64,000 nucleotides of DNA from Nitratireductor luteus (GCF_026162365.1 NZ_JAOANW010000009.1:186001-250000), one strand, 5' to 3'. Shown: positions 1-9,644, counted from the first letter of the stretch. Numbers and translations are program-made. Notes: generated by a model not told the origin, from the sequence alone.

Positions 1-363
1 ATGGGAGAAGCCGCGCGCTCGGCCCGCATGTCGGACCGTTGGCGCATCCGGCGCAATGGCAGGCTCGTCCACGCCGAGGCGCTGCGATTGACAGGCTCGG
101 ACGACGAGCGCGACGGCATTGGCCTGCTCGCCGGCAATCATGCCTTCGCTACCGTTCTGGCCATAACGCCCGACGCCGACCGGCGGCTTCACCATGTCCG
201 CGAGATTCTCGCCGGCACCCGTTTCGCCGCCGCCAGTGCCATTGGCGAGCGGCTCGTCGTCCGCATCGCCGCGCCCTCGGGCATGGCGCTGCGGAAGTCT
301 CTCGCGCCGGTTCTTGCACTGCTTTCAGGCACCGGCGCCCTGCCCCGCCTTTGGACGATCTAG
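1..363 (+). CDS. ureD: urease accessory protein UreD, C-terminal part (cut by window edge)
   Basis: About 120 residues of the C-terminal half of UreD, the scaffold that binds apo-urease with UreF and UreG so that nickel can be inserted. The family normally has about 270-280 residues, so the gene begins upstream of the window and the ATG at base 1 is probably internal. The ending, with a GTGALPRLW segment just before the stop, is typical of UreD. The position directly before ureA fits rhizobial ureDABC order. I am confident of the family because of ending and context, not of the start. Confidence 0.8.
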   Translation: MGEAARSARMSDRWRIRRNGRLVHAEALRLTGSDDERDGIGLLAGNHAFATVLAITPDADRRLHHVREILAGTRFAAASAIGERLVVRIAAPSGMALRKSLAPVLALLSGTGALPRLWTI

Positions 364-437
364 AGCATGATCCCGAGAAGTAGACACCGGTTTTCGGAAA
401 AGATCATCCGCCAACAAGAGCTGAAAACGGACGAACG

Positions 438-740
438 ATGAACCTGACGCCGCGCGAGAAAGACAAGCTGCTGATCTCCATGGCCGCGATGGTGGCCCGC
501 CGCCGCCTGGAGCGCGGCGTAAAACTGAACCATCCGGAGGCCGTCGCGCTCATCACCGATTATGTCGTCGAGGGCGCGCGTGACGGCCGCACCGTCGCCG
601 ATCTCATGGAAGCGGGTGCCCATGTCATTTCCCGCGATCAGGTGATGGAAGGCGTGCCCGAGATGATCCACGACATTCAGGTCGAAGCCACCTTCCCGGA
701 CGGCACCAAGCTCGTCACCGTCCACGAACCGATCCGCTAG
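438..740 (+). CDS. ureA: urease subunit gamma
   Basis: 100 residues, the usual UreA length. Recognisable family segments are the [12 protein letters not shown] start, [19 protein letters not shown] and the HEPIR end. It is the small structural subunit of cytoplasmic urease, which hydrolyses urea to ammonia and carbon dioxide, and packs with UreB and UreC into the trimeric holoenzyme. It lies 74 bases after ureD on the same strand. In this genome ureA and ureB are separated by two small genes instead of being adjacent or fused. Confidence 0.97.
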   Translation: MNLTPREKDKLLISMAAMVARRRLERGVKLNHPEAVALITDYVVEGARDGRTVADLMEAGAHVISRDQVMEGVPEMIHDIQVEATFPDGTKLVTVHEPIR

Positions 741-751
741 GGAGGACAGCG

Positions 752-997
752 ATGCTCGAACTTCGGCCGAATTGCGAATGCTGCGATCGTGGTCTTCCTC
801 CCGACGCTCCAAATGCGATGATCTGCACTTTTGAATGTACCTTTTGCGCCGAATGCGCCGACAGCCGCCTGCACAGTGTCTGCCCGAACTGTGGCGGCAA
901 TCTTGTTGCACGCCCAATCCGACCGGCAGTGCTGCTGGCGAAATACCCCGCTTCGATGCAACGCGTATTGAAGCCGGAAGGGTGTTTGACCGCCTGA
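752..997 (+). CDS. DUF1272 small cysteine-rich protein
   Basis: 81 residues with a DUF1272 pattern: MLELRPNCECCDRGLPP, then paired cysteines in ECTFCAEC and CPNCGG, followed by the family ending ARPIRPA. The Cys-x2-Cys pairs suggest a compact zinc-ribbon fold, probably cytoplasmic. A strong ribosome-binding site (GGGAGGA) lies just upstream of the ATG, and the gene follows ureA by 11 bases, so it is translated from the urease transcript. Function of the family is unknown. A role in handling metal is only a guess from the urease setting. Confidence 0.85.
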   Translation: MLELRPNCECCDRGLPPDAPNAMICTFECTFCAECADSRLHSVCPNCGGNLVARPIRPAVLLAKYPASMQRVLKPEGCLTA

Positions 998-1045
998 TCG
1001 CTGAAAGCCGCACTGGACTAAAACTATAATGGGGAACAGATAGCC

Positions 1046-1261
1046 ATGAAGCAAATTCCTTACCTTCTGGCCGCGACAGTCGCCACGCCTGCCGTGGCGC
1101 ACGAGATCACGGCTGATCATACTCATGTGGGCGAGACTGTCCTTTTCCACATGTCCCCCCTCCTCGCCCTCGGTGCCGGAATCGCCGCCCTCGCGGTCTT
1201 TGTCGTCCTGCGCACCAGGGGCACTCGGAAAATGGAAGAGGATCGCCATGATCCCCGGTGA
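1046..1261 (+). CDS. small single-pass membrane protein inside the urease operon
   Basis: 71 residues. Residues 1-18 look like a cleavable signal peptide ending in AVAHE, followed by a short exposed stretch with three histidines (HEITADHTH), one hydrophobic span at about residues 30-55, and a charged tail. Predicted topology is periplasmic N-terminus and cytoplasmic C-terminus. It overlaps the ureB start by 14 bases, which implies translational coupling. It is too short to be UreJ/HupE. I do not recognise a named family; the histidines and location allow, but do not show, a nickel-related role. Confidence 0.65.
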   Translation: MKQIPYLLAATVATPAVAHEITADHTHVGETVLFHMSPLLALGAGIAALAVFVVLRTRGTRKMEEDRHDPR

Positions 1262-1553
1262 AGTCGTTCCGCTGGCGGGCGAAATCGAGCTGAATGCCGG
1301 CGCCGACCAGATCGTGTTGGAGGTTGCAAACACCGGAGACCGCCCCGTGCAGGTAGGCTCGCACTACCACTTCTTCGAAACCAACGAGGCGCTTTCCTTC
1401 GACCGCGACAAGGCGCGCGGCATGCGGCTCGATATCGCTTCCGGCACCGCAGTGCGCTTCGAGCCGGGCCAGACCCGCGAAGTGCGCCTCGTTCCCGTTG
1501 CCGGCTCCAGGAAAATCTTCGGCTTCCAACAGAAAATCATGGGTGAGCTCTAA
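1248..1553 (+). CDS. ureB: urease subunit beta
   Basis: 101 residues beginning [18 protein letters not shown], the standard UreB start. An open frame extends upstream to 1125 but lacks similarity there, so the ATG at 1248 is chosen. Family landmarks include [11 protein letters not shown] and the arginine-rich [12 protein letters not shown] segment. UreB is the beta structural subunit that contacts UreC. It overlaps the preceding small membrane-protein gene by 14 bases and its TAA shares one base with the ureC ATG (TAATG), giving tight coupling. Confidence 0.96.
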   Translation: MIPGEVVPLAGEIELNAGADQIVLEVANTGDRPVQVGSHYHFFETNEALSFDRDKARGMRLDIASGTAVRFEPGQTREVRLVPVAGSRKIFGFQQKIMGEL

Positions 1554-3262
1554 TGCCCGCAAAAATCTCACGAGCCGCCTATGCAGACATCTACGGCCCC
1601 ACGACCGGCGACAAGGTGCGGCTGGCCGATACCGAACTCTTCATAGAGGTCGAGAAGGATTTCACCACCTATGGCGAGGAGGTGAAATTCGGCGGCGGCA
1701 AGATCATCCGCGACGGCATGGGCCAAAGCCAGGCGACGCGAACGGAGGGCGCCGTCGACACGATCATAACCAACGCGCTGGTGGTCGACGTCACCGGCAT
1801 CTACAAGGCCGACATCGGCCTGAAGAATGGCAATATCTTCGGCATCGGCAAGGCCGGAAATCCCGACACGCAGGACGGCGTGGACGTCATCATCGGCCCT
1901 TCCACGGAAGTCATCGCCGGCGAAGGCAAGATTCTGACCGCCGGCGGCTTCGACGCCCACATCCATTTCATCTGCCCCCAGCAGATCGAGGAAGCGCTGA
2001 TGAGCGGCGTAACCACGATGCTCGGCGGCGGCTCCGGTCCTGCCCATGGTACGCTCGCCACCACCTGCACCGGCGCCTGGCACATCGGCCGCATGATCCA
2101 GTCCTTCGATGCCTTTCCCATGAATATCGGGCTCGCCGGAAAGGGCAACGCTTCGCTGCCCGCGCCGCTGGAGGAAATGGTTCTTGCCGGCGCCTGCTCG
2201 CTCAAGCTGCATGAGGACTGGGGCACCACGCCGGGTGCCATCGACAATTGCCTCTCGGTCGCCGACGATTACGACGTGCAGGTGATGATCCACACCGACA
2301 CACTGAACGAAAGCGGCTTCGTGGAAAACACTGTCGCCGCCTTCAAGAACCGCACTATCCACGCCTACCACACCGAAGGCGCGGGAGGCGGTCATGCGCC
2401 CGACATCATCAAGGTTGCCGGGCTGGCGAATGTCATCCCCTCCTCCACAAATCCGACGCGCCCCTATACGCAGAACACCATCGCCGAACATCTCGATATG
2501 CTGATGGTGTGCCACCATCTGGACAGCGCCATTCCCGAGGATGTCGCTTTCGCCGAAAGCCGTATCCGCAAGGAGACCATCGCGGCCGAAGACATCCTGC
2601 ACGACATGGGCGCCTTCTCCATCATCGCTTCGGACAGCCAGGCCATGGGCCGGGTCGGCGAAGTCATCATCCGCACCTGGCAGACGGCCGACAAGATGAA
2701 GCGCCAACGCGGAAGGCTAGCCGAGGAGAGCGGCGACAACGACAATTTCCGCGTTCGCCGCTATATCGCCAAATACACGATCAACCCGGCCATCGCCCAC
2801 GGCATTTCCAAACACATCGGCTCCATCGAGGTGGGAAAGCGGGCGGACCTCGTTCTGTGGAAGCCGGCGTTTTTCGGCGTAAAGCCGGAAATGATAATGC
2901 TGGGCGGCGCCATCGCAGCGGCTCCCATGGGCGACCCCAACGCCTCTATCCCCACGCCACAGCCCATGCATTACCGGCCAATGTTCGGCGCCTATGGCAA
3001 GGCCGTCACGGCCTCGTCGCTAACCTTCGTCTCCCGGGCGGCCTTCGATGCGGGCCTTCAGGAGAAACTGGGTGTGGAAAAGGGAATGTTGGCCGTCGAG
3101 AACACGCGCGGCGGCATCGGCAAGAAATCCATGCGCCTCAACGATGCGACGCCGCATATCGAGGTCGATCCGGAGACCTATGAGGTGCGGGCCGATGGCA
3201 AGCTTCTCACCTGCGAGCCGGCGGAAGTGTTGCCGATGGCGCAGCGCTATTTTCTGTTCTAG
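1553..3262 (+). CDS. ureC: urease subunit alpha, catalytic
   Basis: 569 residues, full length. It carries the dinickel active site. The pair H136/H138 (in FDAHIH), the carbamylated lysine K218 (in CSLKLHED), H247, H273 and D361 are the nickel ligands expected for the family, and C320-H321-H322 is the mobile flap over the site. All are present, so the enzyme should be active once loaded with nickel by UreDEFG. It starts one base inside the ureB stop codon. After it comes a LysE gene rather than ureE. Confidence 0.98.
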   Translation: MPAKISRAAYADIYGPTTGDKVRLADTELFIEVEKDFTTYGEEVKFGGGKIIRDGMGQSQATRTEGAVDTIITNALVVDVTGIYKADIGLKNGNIFGIGKAGNPDTQDGVDVIIGPSTEVIAGEGKILTAGGFDAHIHFICPQQIEEALMSGVTTMLGGGSGPAHGTLATTCTGAWHIGRMIQSFDAFPMNIGLAGKGNASLPAPLEEMVLAGACSLKLHEDWGTTPGAIDNCLSVADDYDVQVMIHTDTLNESGFVENTVAAFKNRTIHAYHTEGAGGGHAPDIIKVAGLANVIPSSTNPTRPYTQNTIAEHLDMLMVCHHLDSAIPEDVAFAESRIRKETIAAEDILHDMGAFSIIASDSQAMGRVGEVIIRTWQTADKMKRQRGRLAEESGDNDNFRVRRYIAKYTINPAIAHGISKHIGSIEVGKRADLVLWKPAFFGVKPEMIMLGGAIAAAPMGDPNASIPTPQPMHYRPMFGAYGKAVTASSLTFVSRAAFDAGLQEKLGVEKGMLAVENTRGGIGKKSMRLNDATPHIEVDPETYEVRADGKLLTCEPAEVLPMAQRYFLF

Positions 3263-3298
3263 TCTCGCGCTGGAATCCCATCTGCGAAAGGTCTCTCC

Positions 3299-3907
3299 AT
3301 GATCGCCTGGTCGATCTTCATTCCCGCCTGTTTCGCGCTCAACTGCGCGCCGGGGCCCAATAACATGCTGGCTTTTGCCAACGGCGCGCGCCTGGGCTTT
3401 TTCCGGGCACTCGCCGGCGGCCTTGGCCGCATGCCGGCATTTGCCATCCTCATCCTGATCACCATTGTCGGCCTCGGCGCGGTTCTGGCGACTTCGGCCA
3501 TCGCCTTCACGATCATTAAGATCGTCGGCGCGCTCTACCTCATCTATGTCGGCATCCAGTTCTGGCGCAAGGCGCGGGCCCTTGCCGCTGCGCAATCGGC
3601 GGCGACGGCGGTGAAGGCATTGATGCGTCGCGACTTTCTCATCGCCATCAGCAACCCTAAGGCCATCGCCGTGTTCACCGCCTTCTTCCCGCAGTTCATC
3701 GACGCCTCCGAACCCGCCTGGAGCCAGCTCGCGGCGATGGGCGGCGTATTTCTCCTTCTGGAGGTGGCTGCGGTGCTACTCTACGTGGCGGCCGGCGTCC
3801 TGCTCGGCAAGGTACTGACATCCCAGCGCATCTTCGTCACTCTCAACCGCCTGATCGGCGGTGTTCTTGTCGCCTCCGGCGCGACCATGGTCCTTTCGAG
3901 GCAATAG
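3299..3907 (+). CDS. LysE/RhtB-family exporter within the urease operon
   Basis: 202 residues, very hydrophobic, with the family's five to six membrane spans. The N-terminal CAPGPNNMLAFANGARLGF segment matches the LysE/RhtB signature (PGPxxxxxxxxGxxxG). The ISNPKAIAVFTAFFPQF segment is also typical. These proteins export amino acids or related small metabolites through the inner membrane. The stop codon directly abuts the ureE ATG, so it belongs to the urease operon. The substrate cannot be read from sequence. Confidence 0.85.
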   Translation: MIAWSIFIPACFALNCAPGPNNMLAFANGARLGFFRALAGGLGRMPAFAILILITIVGLGAVLATSAIAFTIIKIVGALYLIYVGIQFWRKARALAAAQSAATAVKALMRRDFLIAISNPKAIAVFTAFFPQFIDASEPAWSQLAAMGGVFLLLEVAAVLLYVAAGVLLGKVLTSQRIFVTLNRLIGGVLVASGATMVLSRQ

Positions 3908-4390
3908 ATGCCCCAGCAAGCAGCAAGGGCGGTCGTACATGAATTCGTGCAAGCCGCCGATACGATCACCCTCGACGAGACCGCCCGCCACCGGCGGCGC
4001 ATGGCGATGCGCTCCGACCATGGCATCGAGTTCCTGCTCGATCTTCCCGAAGCCCGCCTCTTGAATCACGGCGATGGCCTGATGCTCGACGATGGCCGCA
4101 TCATAGAAGTGCGCGCCGAGCCGGAAGCGCTCTACGAAGTACGAGGAAGAGACCCGCGCCATCTGCTGGCGCTGGCATGGCAACTCGGCAACCGTCATCT
4201 GCCGGCGCAGATCCATGCCGATCATATTCTGGTGCGCGAGGATCACGTCATCCACGACATGCTGCTAGGCCTTGGCGCCACGGTACAGCAAGTAAATGGG
4301 CCGTTCTCGCCCGAAGGCGGCGCCTATGCCGGTCATGCCCATTCCGGTCATCACCATGAACATGGCGGGCACCACCACGACCATGACTGA
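3908..4390 (+). CDS. ureE: urease accessory nickel metallochaperone UreE
   Basis: 160 residues with the UreE core: [14 protein letters not shown] (metal-binding histidine region) and [16 protein letters not shown]. The C-terminal tail [18 protein letters not shown] has ten histidines in eighteen residues, the classic nickel-binding tail. UreE delivers nickel to the UreG/UreF/UreD complex. It begins immediately after lysE and overlaps ureF by 8 bases. Confidence 0.96.
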   Translation: MPQQAARAVVHEFVQAADTITLDETARHRRRMAMRSDHGIEFLLDLPEARLLNHGDGLMLDDGRIIEVRAEPEALYEVRGRDPRHLLALAWQLGNRHLPAQIHADHILVREDHVIHDMLLGLGATVQQVNGPFSPEGGAYAGHAHSGHHHEHGGHHHDHD

Positions 4391-5045
4391 GGCTCGCGTC
4401 CTCCAGCGCCTGCTCGCCTGGGCTTCTCCCTCCTTCCCGATAGGCGGGTTTGCCTATTCCGCGGGGCTGGAAACCGCGATAGCCCGAGGCACTGTGCGCG
4501 ATGCCAGCGCCAGCCGGCGATGGATCGCCGACAGCATTGGCCACGGTTCGGCCCACAATGAGGCGATCCTCGCCGCAGAGGCGTGCCGTACAAGCCAGGA
4601 CCGACAGCGGGTGGCCGAACTCAGCGAGCTTTGCCTCGCGCTGACCCCTGCCCTGCACCGCCATGCGGAATCGATTGCCATGGGAAACGCCTTCGCCGCC
4701 GCCGTCTCGGCCTGGCCCGGCGAATTGACCCGGCTTCTACCCTCGCCCTGCGCCTACCCCGTGGCATTCGGGGCCGTGGCCGGCGCTTGCGGCATCGGAA
4801 TTGAAACGGCCCTCATCGCCTACCTGACGGCCTATACCCAGGCTCAGATATCGGTTGCCATACGCCTGATCCCCATCGGACAGACGCAGGGTCTCGGTAT
4901 TCTGGTTGCTCTGGAGCACCTGATCGAAGTGGAAGTGCGAAGCCTCAGCTCGCTGACGATAGACGATCTCGGCTCCGCCGGCATCACGGCAGACATTGCC
5001 GCCATGAACCACGAAACCCTTGAAACGAAGATTTTCCGCTCCTGA
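4383..5045 (+). CDS. ureF: urease accessory protein UreF
   Basis: 220 residues from the ATG at 4383 ([26 protein letters not shown]). The open frame runs upstream to 4296, but the SPSFPIGGF motif sits at the expected distance from 4383. That start overlaps the ureE stop by 8 bases. UreF is an all-helical protein that bridges UreD and UreG and gates GTP hydrolysis during nickel insertion. The conserved [15 protein letters not shown] region lies toward the C-terminus. Confidence 0.94.
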   Translation: MTEARVLQRLLAWASPSFPIGGFAYSAGLETAIARGTVRDASASRRWIADSIGHGSAHNEAILAAEACRTSQDRQRVAELSELCLALTPALHRHAESIAMGNAFAAAVSAWPGELTRLLPSPCAYPVAFGAVAGACGIGIETALIAYLTAYTQAQISVAIRLIPIGQTQGLGILVALEHLIEVEVRSLSSLTIDDLGSAGITADIAAMNHETLETKIFRS

Positions 5046-5066
5046 CGTTCCAAAGGAGGCAACGAC

Positions 5067-5702
5067 ATGAAATCCACCAACGGCCCCCTGCGCATCGGTA
5101 TCGGCGGCCCTGTCGGTTCGGGCAAGACGACGCTTTGCGAAATGCTGTTGAAGGCAATGCGCGGCCGCTATTCCATGGCCGTGGTGACCAACGACATCTA
5201 TACGCGCGAGGATGCGCTGATCCTGGCCCGTGCCCAGGCGATCTCGGAGGATCGTATCGTCGGCGTCGAGACGGGCGGCTGCCCCCATACTGCGATCCGC
5301 GAGGACGCTTCGCTCAACCTCGCCGCCATCGACGGCCTGAATCGCCGGTTTCCCGATCTCGACGTGATTCTCATAGAAAGCGGCGGAGACAATCTCGCCG
5401 CCACCTTTTCACCCGACCTGGCCGACCTGACGCTTTACGTCATCTCCGTCGCACAAGGAGAAAAAATACCGCGCAAAGGCGGGCCGGCCATCACCCGGTC
5501 CGATCTGCTCATCATCAACAAGACAGATCTTGCGCCGCACGTGGGTGCAGATCTCAAAATTATGCAGTCCGACACGCAGAAGGTACGCGGCGGTCGTCCC
5601 TATGTCATGACGGACCTGCTACGCCGTAGCGGGCTGGAAGAAATCGTCGACTTTGTGGAGAAAACGGGCGGATTGCAGCCCAGAACGGCCGAAACGGCCT
5701 GA
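5067..5702 (+). CDS. ureG: urease accessory GTPase UreG
   Basis: 211 residues. Walker A GPVGSGKT (14-21), the invariant nickel-binding CPH (72-74), an [15 protein letters not shown] segment and the guanine-specificity NKTD (151-154) are all present. UreG couples GTP hydrolysis to nickel transfer into UreC. A strong AAAGGAGG ribosome-binding site precedes the ATG. It is the last gene of the urease operon and ends three bases from the convergent dksA stop. Confidence 0.98.
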   Translation: MKSTNGPLRIGIGGPVGSGKTTLCEMLLKAMRGRYSMAVVTNDIYTREDALILARAQAISEDRIVGVETGGCPHTAIREDASLNLAAIDGLNRRFPDLDVILIESGGDNLAATFSPDLADLTLYVISVAQGEKIPRKGGPAITRSDLLIINKTDLAPHVGADLKIMQSDTQKVRGGRPYVMTDLLRRSGLEEIVDFVEKTGGLQPRTAETA

Positions 5703-5705
5703 GAA

Positions 5706-6122
5706 TCAATCGTCGCGGTAGACTTTCTCGCGGCGTTCATGACGTTCCTGCGCTTCGATCGAGAGGGTTGCGATGGGGCGCGCGTCGAGACGCTTCAGCG
5801 AAATCGGCTCACCGGTCTCCTCGCAATAGCCATAGGTGCCCTCGTCGATCCGCTGCAAGGCGGCGTCGATCTTGGATATGAGCTTGCGCTGCCGGTCGCG
5901 CGCGCGCAACTCGATAGCGCGGTCCGTCTCTGACGAAGCACGGTCGGCTAGATCGGGATGATTGGCGTTTTCCTGCTGCAGCGCGTCGAGCGTTTCGCGC
6001 GCCTCTCTGAGGATTTCGTTCTTCCAGGAAATGAGCTTGGCGCGGAAATAGGCCCGCTGCCGTTCGTTCATGAAGGGCTCGTCATCAGATGGGACGTATT
6101 TAGCATCAACGAGATCGGTCAT
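5706..6122 (-). CDS. dksA: DksA-type RNA polymerase-binding protein with degenerate zinc site
   Basis: 138 residues from the ATG at 6122; a longer frame reaches 6167 but would overlap the promoter. The protein has the long coiled-coil and the tip motif D57-x2-D60-x-A62 used to reach the polymerase active site with ppGpp. The C-terminal zinc finger retains only C100; the other three ligand positions are T103, S121 and A124. Structure there must be held without zinc. Degenerate fingers of this kind are known in some alphaproteobacterial and DksA2-type proteins. Confidence 0.9.
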   Translation of the reverse strand: MTDLVDAKYVPSDDEPFMNERQRAYFRAKLISWKNEILREARETLDALQQENANHPDLADRASSETDRAIELRARDRQRKLISKIDAALQRIDEGTYGYCEETGEPISLKRLDARPIATLSIEAQERHERREKVYRDD

Positions 6123-6152
6123 CGATTCACCCCACAGCTTGCCAGCGGCGCC

Positions 6153-6181
6153 TATATATTCGCGCAAGCCGCCCCCGACAA
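6153..6181 (-). promoter_or_regulatory. predicted sigma-70 type promoter of dksA
   Basis: Reading the minus strand, TTGTCG (6181-6176) and TATATA (6158-6153) are separated by 17 bases. The start of transcription would fall near 6146, about 25 bases before the dksA ATG. Seen by eye only. Confidence 0.55.
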
Positions 6182-6394
6182 GCGCAAAGCAGGTTCCGGT
6201 AACGTATTTGTCAAAATCTTCTTAATATTGCCTCGGGGTGAGACAAACCGTTGCCGCCGCGGCGTCTTTGCGCGTCGCCATGAAATTATCTTCCCCGAAT
6301 TTATGCGCTTGCGGGCGGCCCTGGCGACACCGGCTAGCATCCAGGGGGCGAATCAGCCCGTACTAGCCACTCGCAAACGTGGAGAGGTGACCTT

Positions 6395-6898
6395 GTGTAC
6401 AGGCTCTATCTGATGCGCCATGCCAAGGCGGCATGGGGGGGACCGGGAATTTCCGACTTCGAGCGCCCTCTGGCGCCCTCGGGCAAAGAGGATGCGGAGC
6501 TCCTCGGCCAGAACATGAAGAAACGGTCCTATTTGCCTCCTATCGTTATTTGTTCTGGAGCCAGACGAACACGCGAAACCTGGCATGTGGTTGCTCCCTT
6601 CATAGCCACTGCCCAGGAAATTCATTTCATGGACGACCTCTACCGGGCCGATGCCACCGAATGCCTGGCGTTGATTATGGCCTATGCCGGCCAATCCTCG
6701 CTCATGGTCGTCGGCCATAACCCGGTCATGGAAGATCTCGCGCTCGCGCTGGCCCCAACGGGCGACAGCCGGGCGCTGGCGGCCGTACGGGCGGGATTTC
6801 CCGCTGCCGGGCTCGCCGTGCTCGAATTTGAGACTCCGCTGGGCGAAGCTGGTCCGGGCAAGGGAGTGCTGGTGGATTTCCTGCGGCCGGCAAGGTGA
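6395..6898 (+). CDS. SixA-like histidine phosphatase family protein
   Basis: 167 residues starting with GTG at 6395, preceded by GGAGAGG. The N-terminal LYLMRHAKA gives the phosphohistidine motif R8-H9 with A-K instead of the usual G-E, as in SixA-like members, and the second catalytic histidine is in MVVGHNPVMEDLA. SixA removes phosphate from histidine phosphotransfer domains. The true substrate here is unknown. The gene is divergent from dksA and is followed by ycjX. Confidence 0.88.
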   Translation: MYRLYLMRHAKAAWGGPGISDFERPLAPSGKEDAELLGQNMKKRSYLPPIVICSGARRTRETWHVVAPFIATAQEIHFMDDLYRADATECLALIMAYAGQSSLMVVGHNPVMEDLALALAPTGDSRALAAVRAGFPAAGLAVLEFETPLGEAGPGKGVLVDFLRPAR

Positions 6899-6984
6899 CG
6901 TAGCTGGTCCGTTTCATCTTTGCCGTGCATCTCCTATATGCGGAAGCCGGACATGCAGCCGGAAGGACTTTACGGAATGCCCAA

Positions 6985-8448
6985 TTGCCGTCGCTGACCA
7001 CCTTCACCGATGAAGCGCGCATCGCGCTCGACACCGTGGCCGACCGGGCAGCCGGTCTCTGGTCCCCTGCCATCCGCCTCGGCGTCACCGGCCTTTCCCG
7101 CGCCGGCAAGACCGTTTTCATCTCATCACTGGTGCACAATCTCATCCATGGCGGCCGTCTGCCGCTGTTCGAGGCCCAGGCTTCCGGCCGCATCGCCAGG
7201 GCCTATCTCGAACAGCAGCCCGACGACGCCGTTCCGCGCTTCCAGTACGAAGACCACATCGCCTCGCTGCTCGACGAGCGCATCTGGCCCCAGTCCACGC
7301 GCTCGATCTCCGAACTGCGTTTGACGATCGAGTACGAATCGGCCTCCGCCTGGGGCCGATTCCTGTCGCGCGGACGGCTGTCGGTGGACATCGTCGACTA
7401 TCCCGGCGAATGGCTGCTCGACCTTCCCCTGCTCGGCAAATCCTACGAAGCGTTCAGCCGGGAAGCGGTGGAACTTGCGGCCGGCCCCGCCCGCGCCGAC
7501 CTTTCGGCCGACTGGCGCAGCCTGGCTGAGACCGTCGATCCGGATGCGCCGGCCGATGAAATGCTTGCCCGGCACCTGCACGAGCTCTTTTCCGCCTATC
7601 TTGCCGCCTGCAAGCAGGAGAGCCGTGCTCTCTCCACCCTGCCGCCCGGCCGCTTTCTGATGCCCGGCGACCTGGACGGCTCCCCGGCCCTGACCTTTGC
7701 ACCGCTGGCCGGCCTCGACGGCGGGCGCGGAAAGCCGAACTCCATGCGGGCCATGATGGAAAGGCGCTACGAAGCTTACAAGACCCACGTCATAAAGCCC
7801 TTCTTTCGCGAGCACATCGCCCGGCTCGACCGCCAGATCGTGCTGGTCGACGCCATGCAGGCCATCAATGCGGGGCCTTCCGCCATCGCCGACCTGGAGC
7901 GGTCCATCGGCGAGATCCTCGCCTGCTTCCGGCCGGGAAAGAGCCGCTTCCTGACCGACCTGGTCATGCGGCGCATCGACCGCATCCTAATCGCGGCGAC
8001 GAAAGCCGACCATCTGCATCACGAAAGCCACGACCGCATGCAGGCCATCGTCCGGCGCCTGGCCGAGCGGGCCATCGCCCGCGCCGGCTTCAGCGGCGCC
8101 GAGGTGGAGGTGGTCGCCATGGCCGCGATCAGGGCCACCCGCGAGGGAACGGTCAAGCAGGGCCGGCAGAACCTGCCGGTGATCATCGGCACCCCGCTTG
8201 CCGGGGAAACGATCGGCGGAGAGACCTTCGACGGCCAGACCGAAACCGCGATCTTCCCCGGCGACCTGCCCGACACGCCTGCCGCCCTGTTCCGTAAGGG
8301 ATCGGAAGCCGCCGCCGAGCCTGAACTGCGCTTCGTGCGCTTCCGCCCGCCGAAACTGGAGCGCACCGCCGAGGGCTTGACCCTTTCGCTGCCGCATATC
8401 CGCCTCGACCGGGCGCTTCAATTCCTGCTTGGAGATCAATTGGCATGA
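6985..8448 (+). CDS. YcjX family P-loop protein (DUF463)
   Basis: About 487 residues from a TTG at 6985; a GTG at 6925 would add 20 residues that do not look conserved. Walker A GLSRAGKT lies at residues 36-43. DIVDYPGEWLLDLPLL and the GTPase-like ATKADHLHHESHD segments are YcjX hallmarks. The family is a GTP-binding stress-related protein, paired with YcjF in many proteobacteria and part of the phage-shock regulon in E. coli. It overlaps ycjF by 4 bases (ATGA). No phage-shock regulator is visible here. Confidence 0.88.
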   Translation: MPSLTTFTDEARIALDTVADRAAGLWSPAIRLGVTGLSRAGKTVFISSLVHNLIHGGRLPLFEAQASGRIARAYLEQQPDDAVPRFQYEDHIASLLDERIWPQSTRSISELRLTIEYESASAWGRFLSRGRLSVDIVDYPGEWLLDLPLLGKSYEAFSREAVELAAGPARADLSADWRSLAETVDPDAPADEMLARHLHELFSAYLAACKQESRALSTLPPGRFLMPGDLDGSPALTFAPLAGLDGGRGKPNSMRAMMERRYEAYKTHVIKPFFREHIARLDRQIVLVDAMQAINAGPSAIADLERSIGEILACFRPGKSRFLTDLVMRRIDRILIAATKADHLHHESHDRMQAIVRRLAERAIARAGFSGAEVEVVAMAAIRATREGTVKQGRQNLPVIIGTPLAGETIGGETFDGQTETAIFPGDLPDTPAALFRKGSEAAAEPELRFVRFRPPKLERTAEGLTLSLPHIRLDRALQFLLGDQLA

Positions 8449-9518
8449 GCCAGACACGACGCCCGGCCGCCTTTCGCCTAGACCCGCCGGAGCCTTCCAA
8501 GGCCGGCGAGGACGGACAGCGTGAAGCGCCGCGCAAGCCGCGCGCCGTCAAGGATGCGGCGCAGATCGTCGTCACCCCGTCGGAGGACGACTTTTTCGAA
8601 GCGGCGGAGGCCGTCGATGCGGCACCGCCGCCACCAGTTGGGCGAAAAGGCGGCTCGCGGCTGGGCCGGATATTCCTGGCCGCCTTCGGGCTTCTCGTCT
8701 CGCTCGGGATCGGGCTCTGGGCCGACCGGCTGATCCGCGACATGTTCGCCCGCAGCGACTGGCTCGGATGGCTGGCCCTGGGGCTGGCCGCCATCGCGCT
8801 CCTCGCCCTCCTGGCGCTGATTGCCCGGGAAGCTTTCGCTCTTTCCCGCCTTGCCTCGGTGGAGCGGATGCGCAGGCGCGCCGAGGACGCCTATGCGCTC
8901 AACGACGCGGCTTCGGCCCGCGCCGTCATCGCCGATCTTTCGGCCCTGATGCAAAGCCATCCCGACACCGCAGCTGGCCGGCGCACGCTCAAGGTACTGG
9001 AGCACGACGTCATCGACGGCAGCGATTATCTGCGCATCGCCGAACAGGCGCTCCTGCGGCCGCTCGACGCGCGTGCCCAGAAACTGGTGCTCGATGCCGC
9101 CAAGCGCGTCTCGGTGGTGACCGCCGTTAGCCCGCGCGCGCTGGTGGATGTCGGCTATGTCCTGTTCGAGGCAGCACGGCTTGTGCGCCGCCTGGCTGAA
9201 CTTTATTGCGGCAGGCCCGGTTTCTTCGGATTCCTGCGCCTGTCTCGCAGCGTCATCGCGCATCTGGCCGTCACCGGATCCATGGCGATGGGCGAAGCGC
9301 TCGTCCAGCAGGTGGTCGGCCACGGCCTTGCCGCACGCATCTCGACCCGTCTCGGCGAGGGCGTCGTCAACGGCATGATGACCGCCCGCATCGGTATCGC
9401 TGCGATGGACGCAATCCGCCCCCTGCCCTTCCACGCCGTCGAGCGGCCGGGCCTGGGCAATTTTCTGAAAGCGCTGACCCGCTTCGCTTCTCAGGAAAAG
9501 CAGCCCCCCGGCAAATAA
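8445..9518 (+). CDS. YcjF family inner-membrane protein (TIGR01620/DUF697)
   Basis: 357 residues. The N-terminal 70 or so residues are charged and probably cytoplasmic. Two membrane spans follow at about residues 72-92 and 104-128, then a mainly helical soluble region and the DUF697-like segment with GSMAMGEALVQQVVGHGLAARISTRLGEG split between helices. It overlaps ycjX by 4 bases. The two proteins are nearly always encoded together and are assumed to act together at the membrane, with unknown biochemistry. Confidence 0.88.
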   Translation: MSQTRRPAAFRLDPPEPSKAGEDGQREAPRKPRAVKDAAQIVVTPSEDDFFEAAEAVDAAPPPPVGRKGGSRLGRIFLAAFGLLVSLGIGLWADRLIRDMFARSDWLGWLALGLAAIALLALLALIAREAFALSRLASVERMRRRAEDAYALNDAASARAVIADLSALMQSHPDTAAGRRTLKVLEHDVIDGSDYLRIAEQALLRPLDARAQKLVLDAAKRVSVVTAVSPRALVDVGYVLFEAARLVRRLAELYCGRPGFFGFLRLSRSVIAHLAVTGSMAMGEALVQQVVGHGLAARISTRLGEGVVNGMMTARIGIAAMDAIRPLPFHAVERPGLGNFLKALTRFASQEKQPPGK

Positions 9519-9644
9519 CCTTGCGCCTGCGCCGGGACTCGACCATTCTGCATCCGCCTGCGAGTGACGATCCGTTAACCAAAACAGGCCATCCTCGCTG
9601 AAACTGACCGCCCGAAACCTGCTGCCATTGAGCTGATCGATCCC

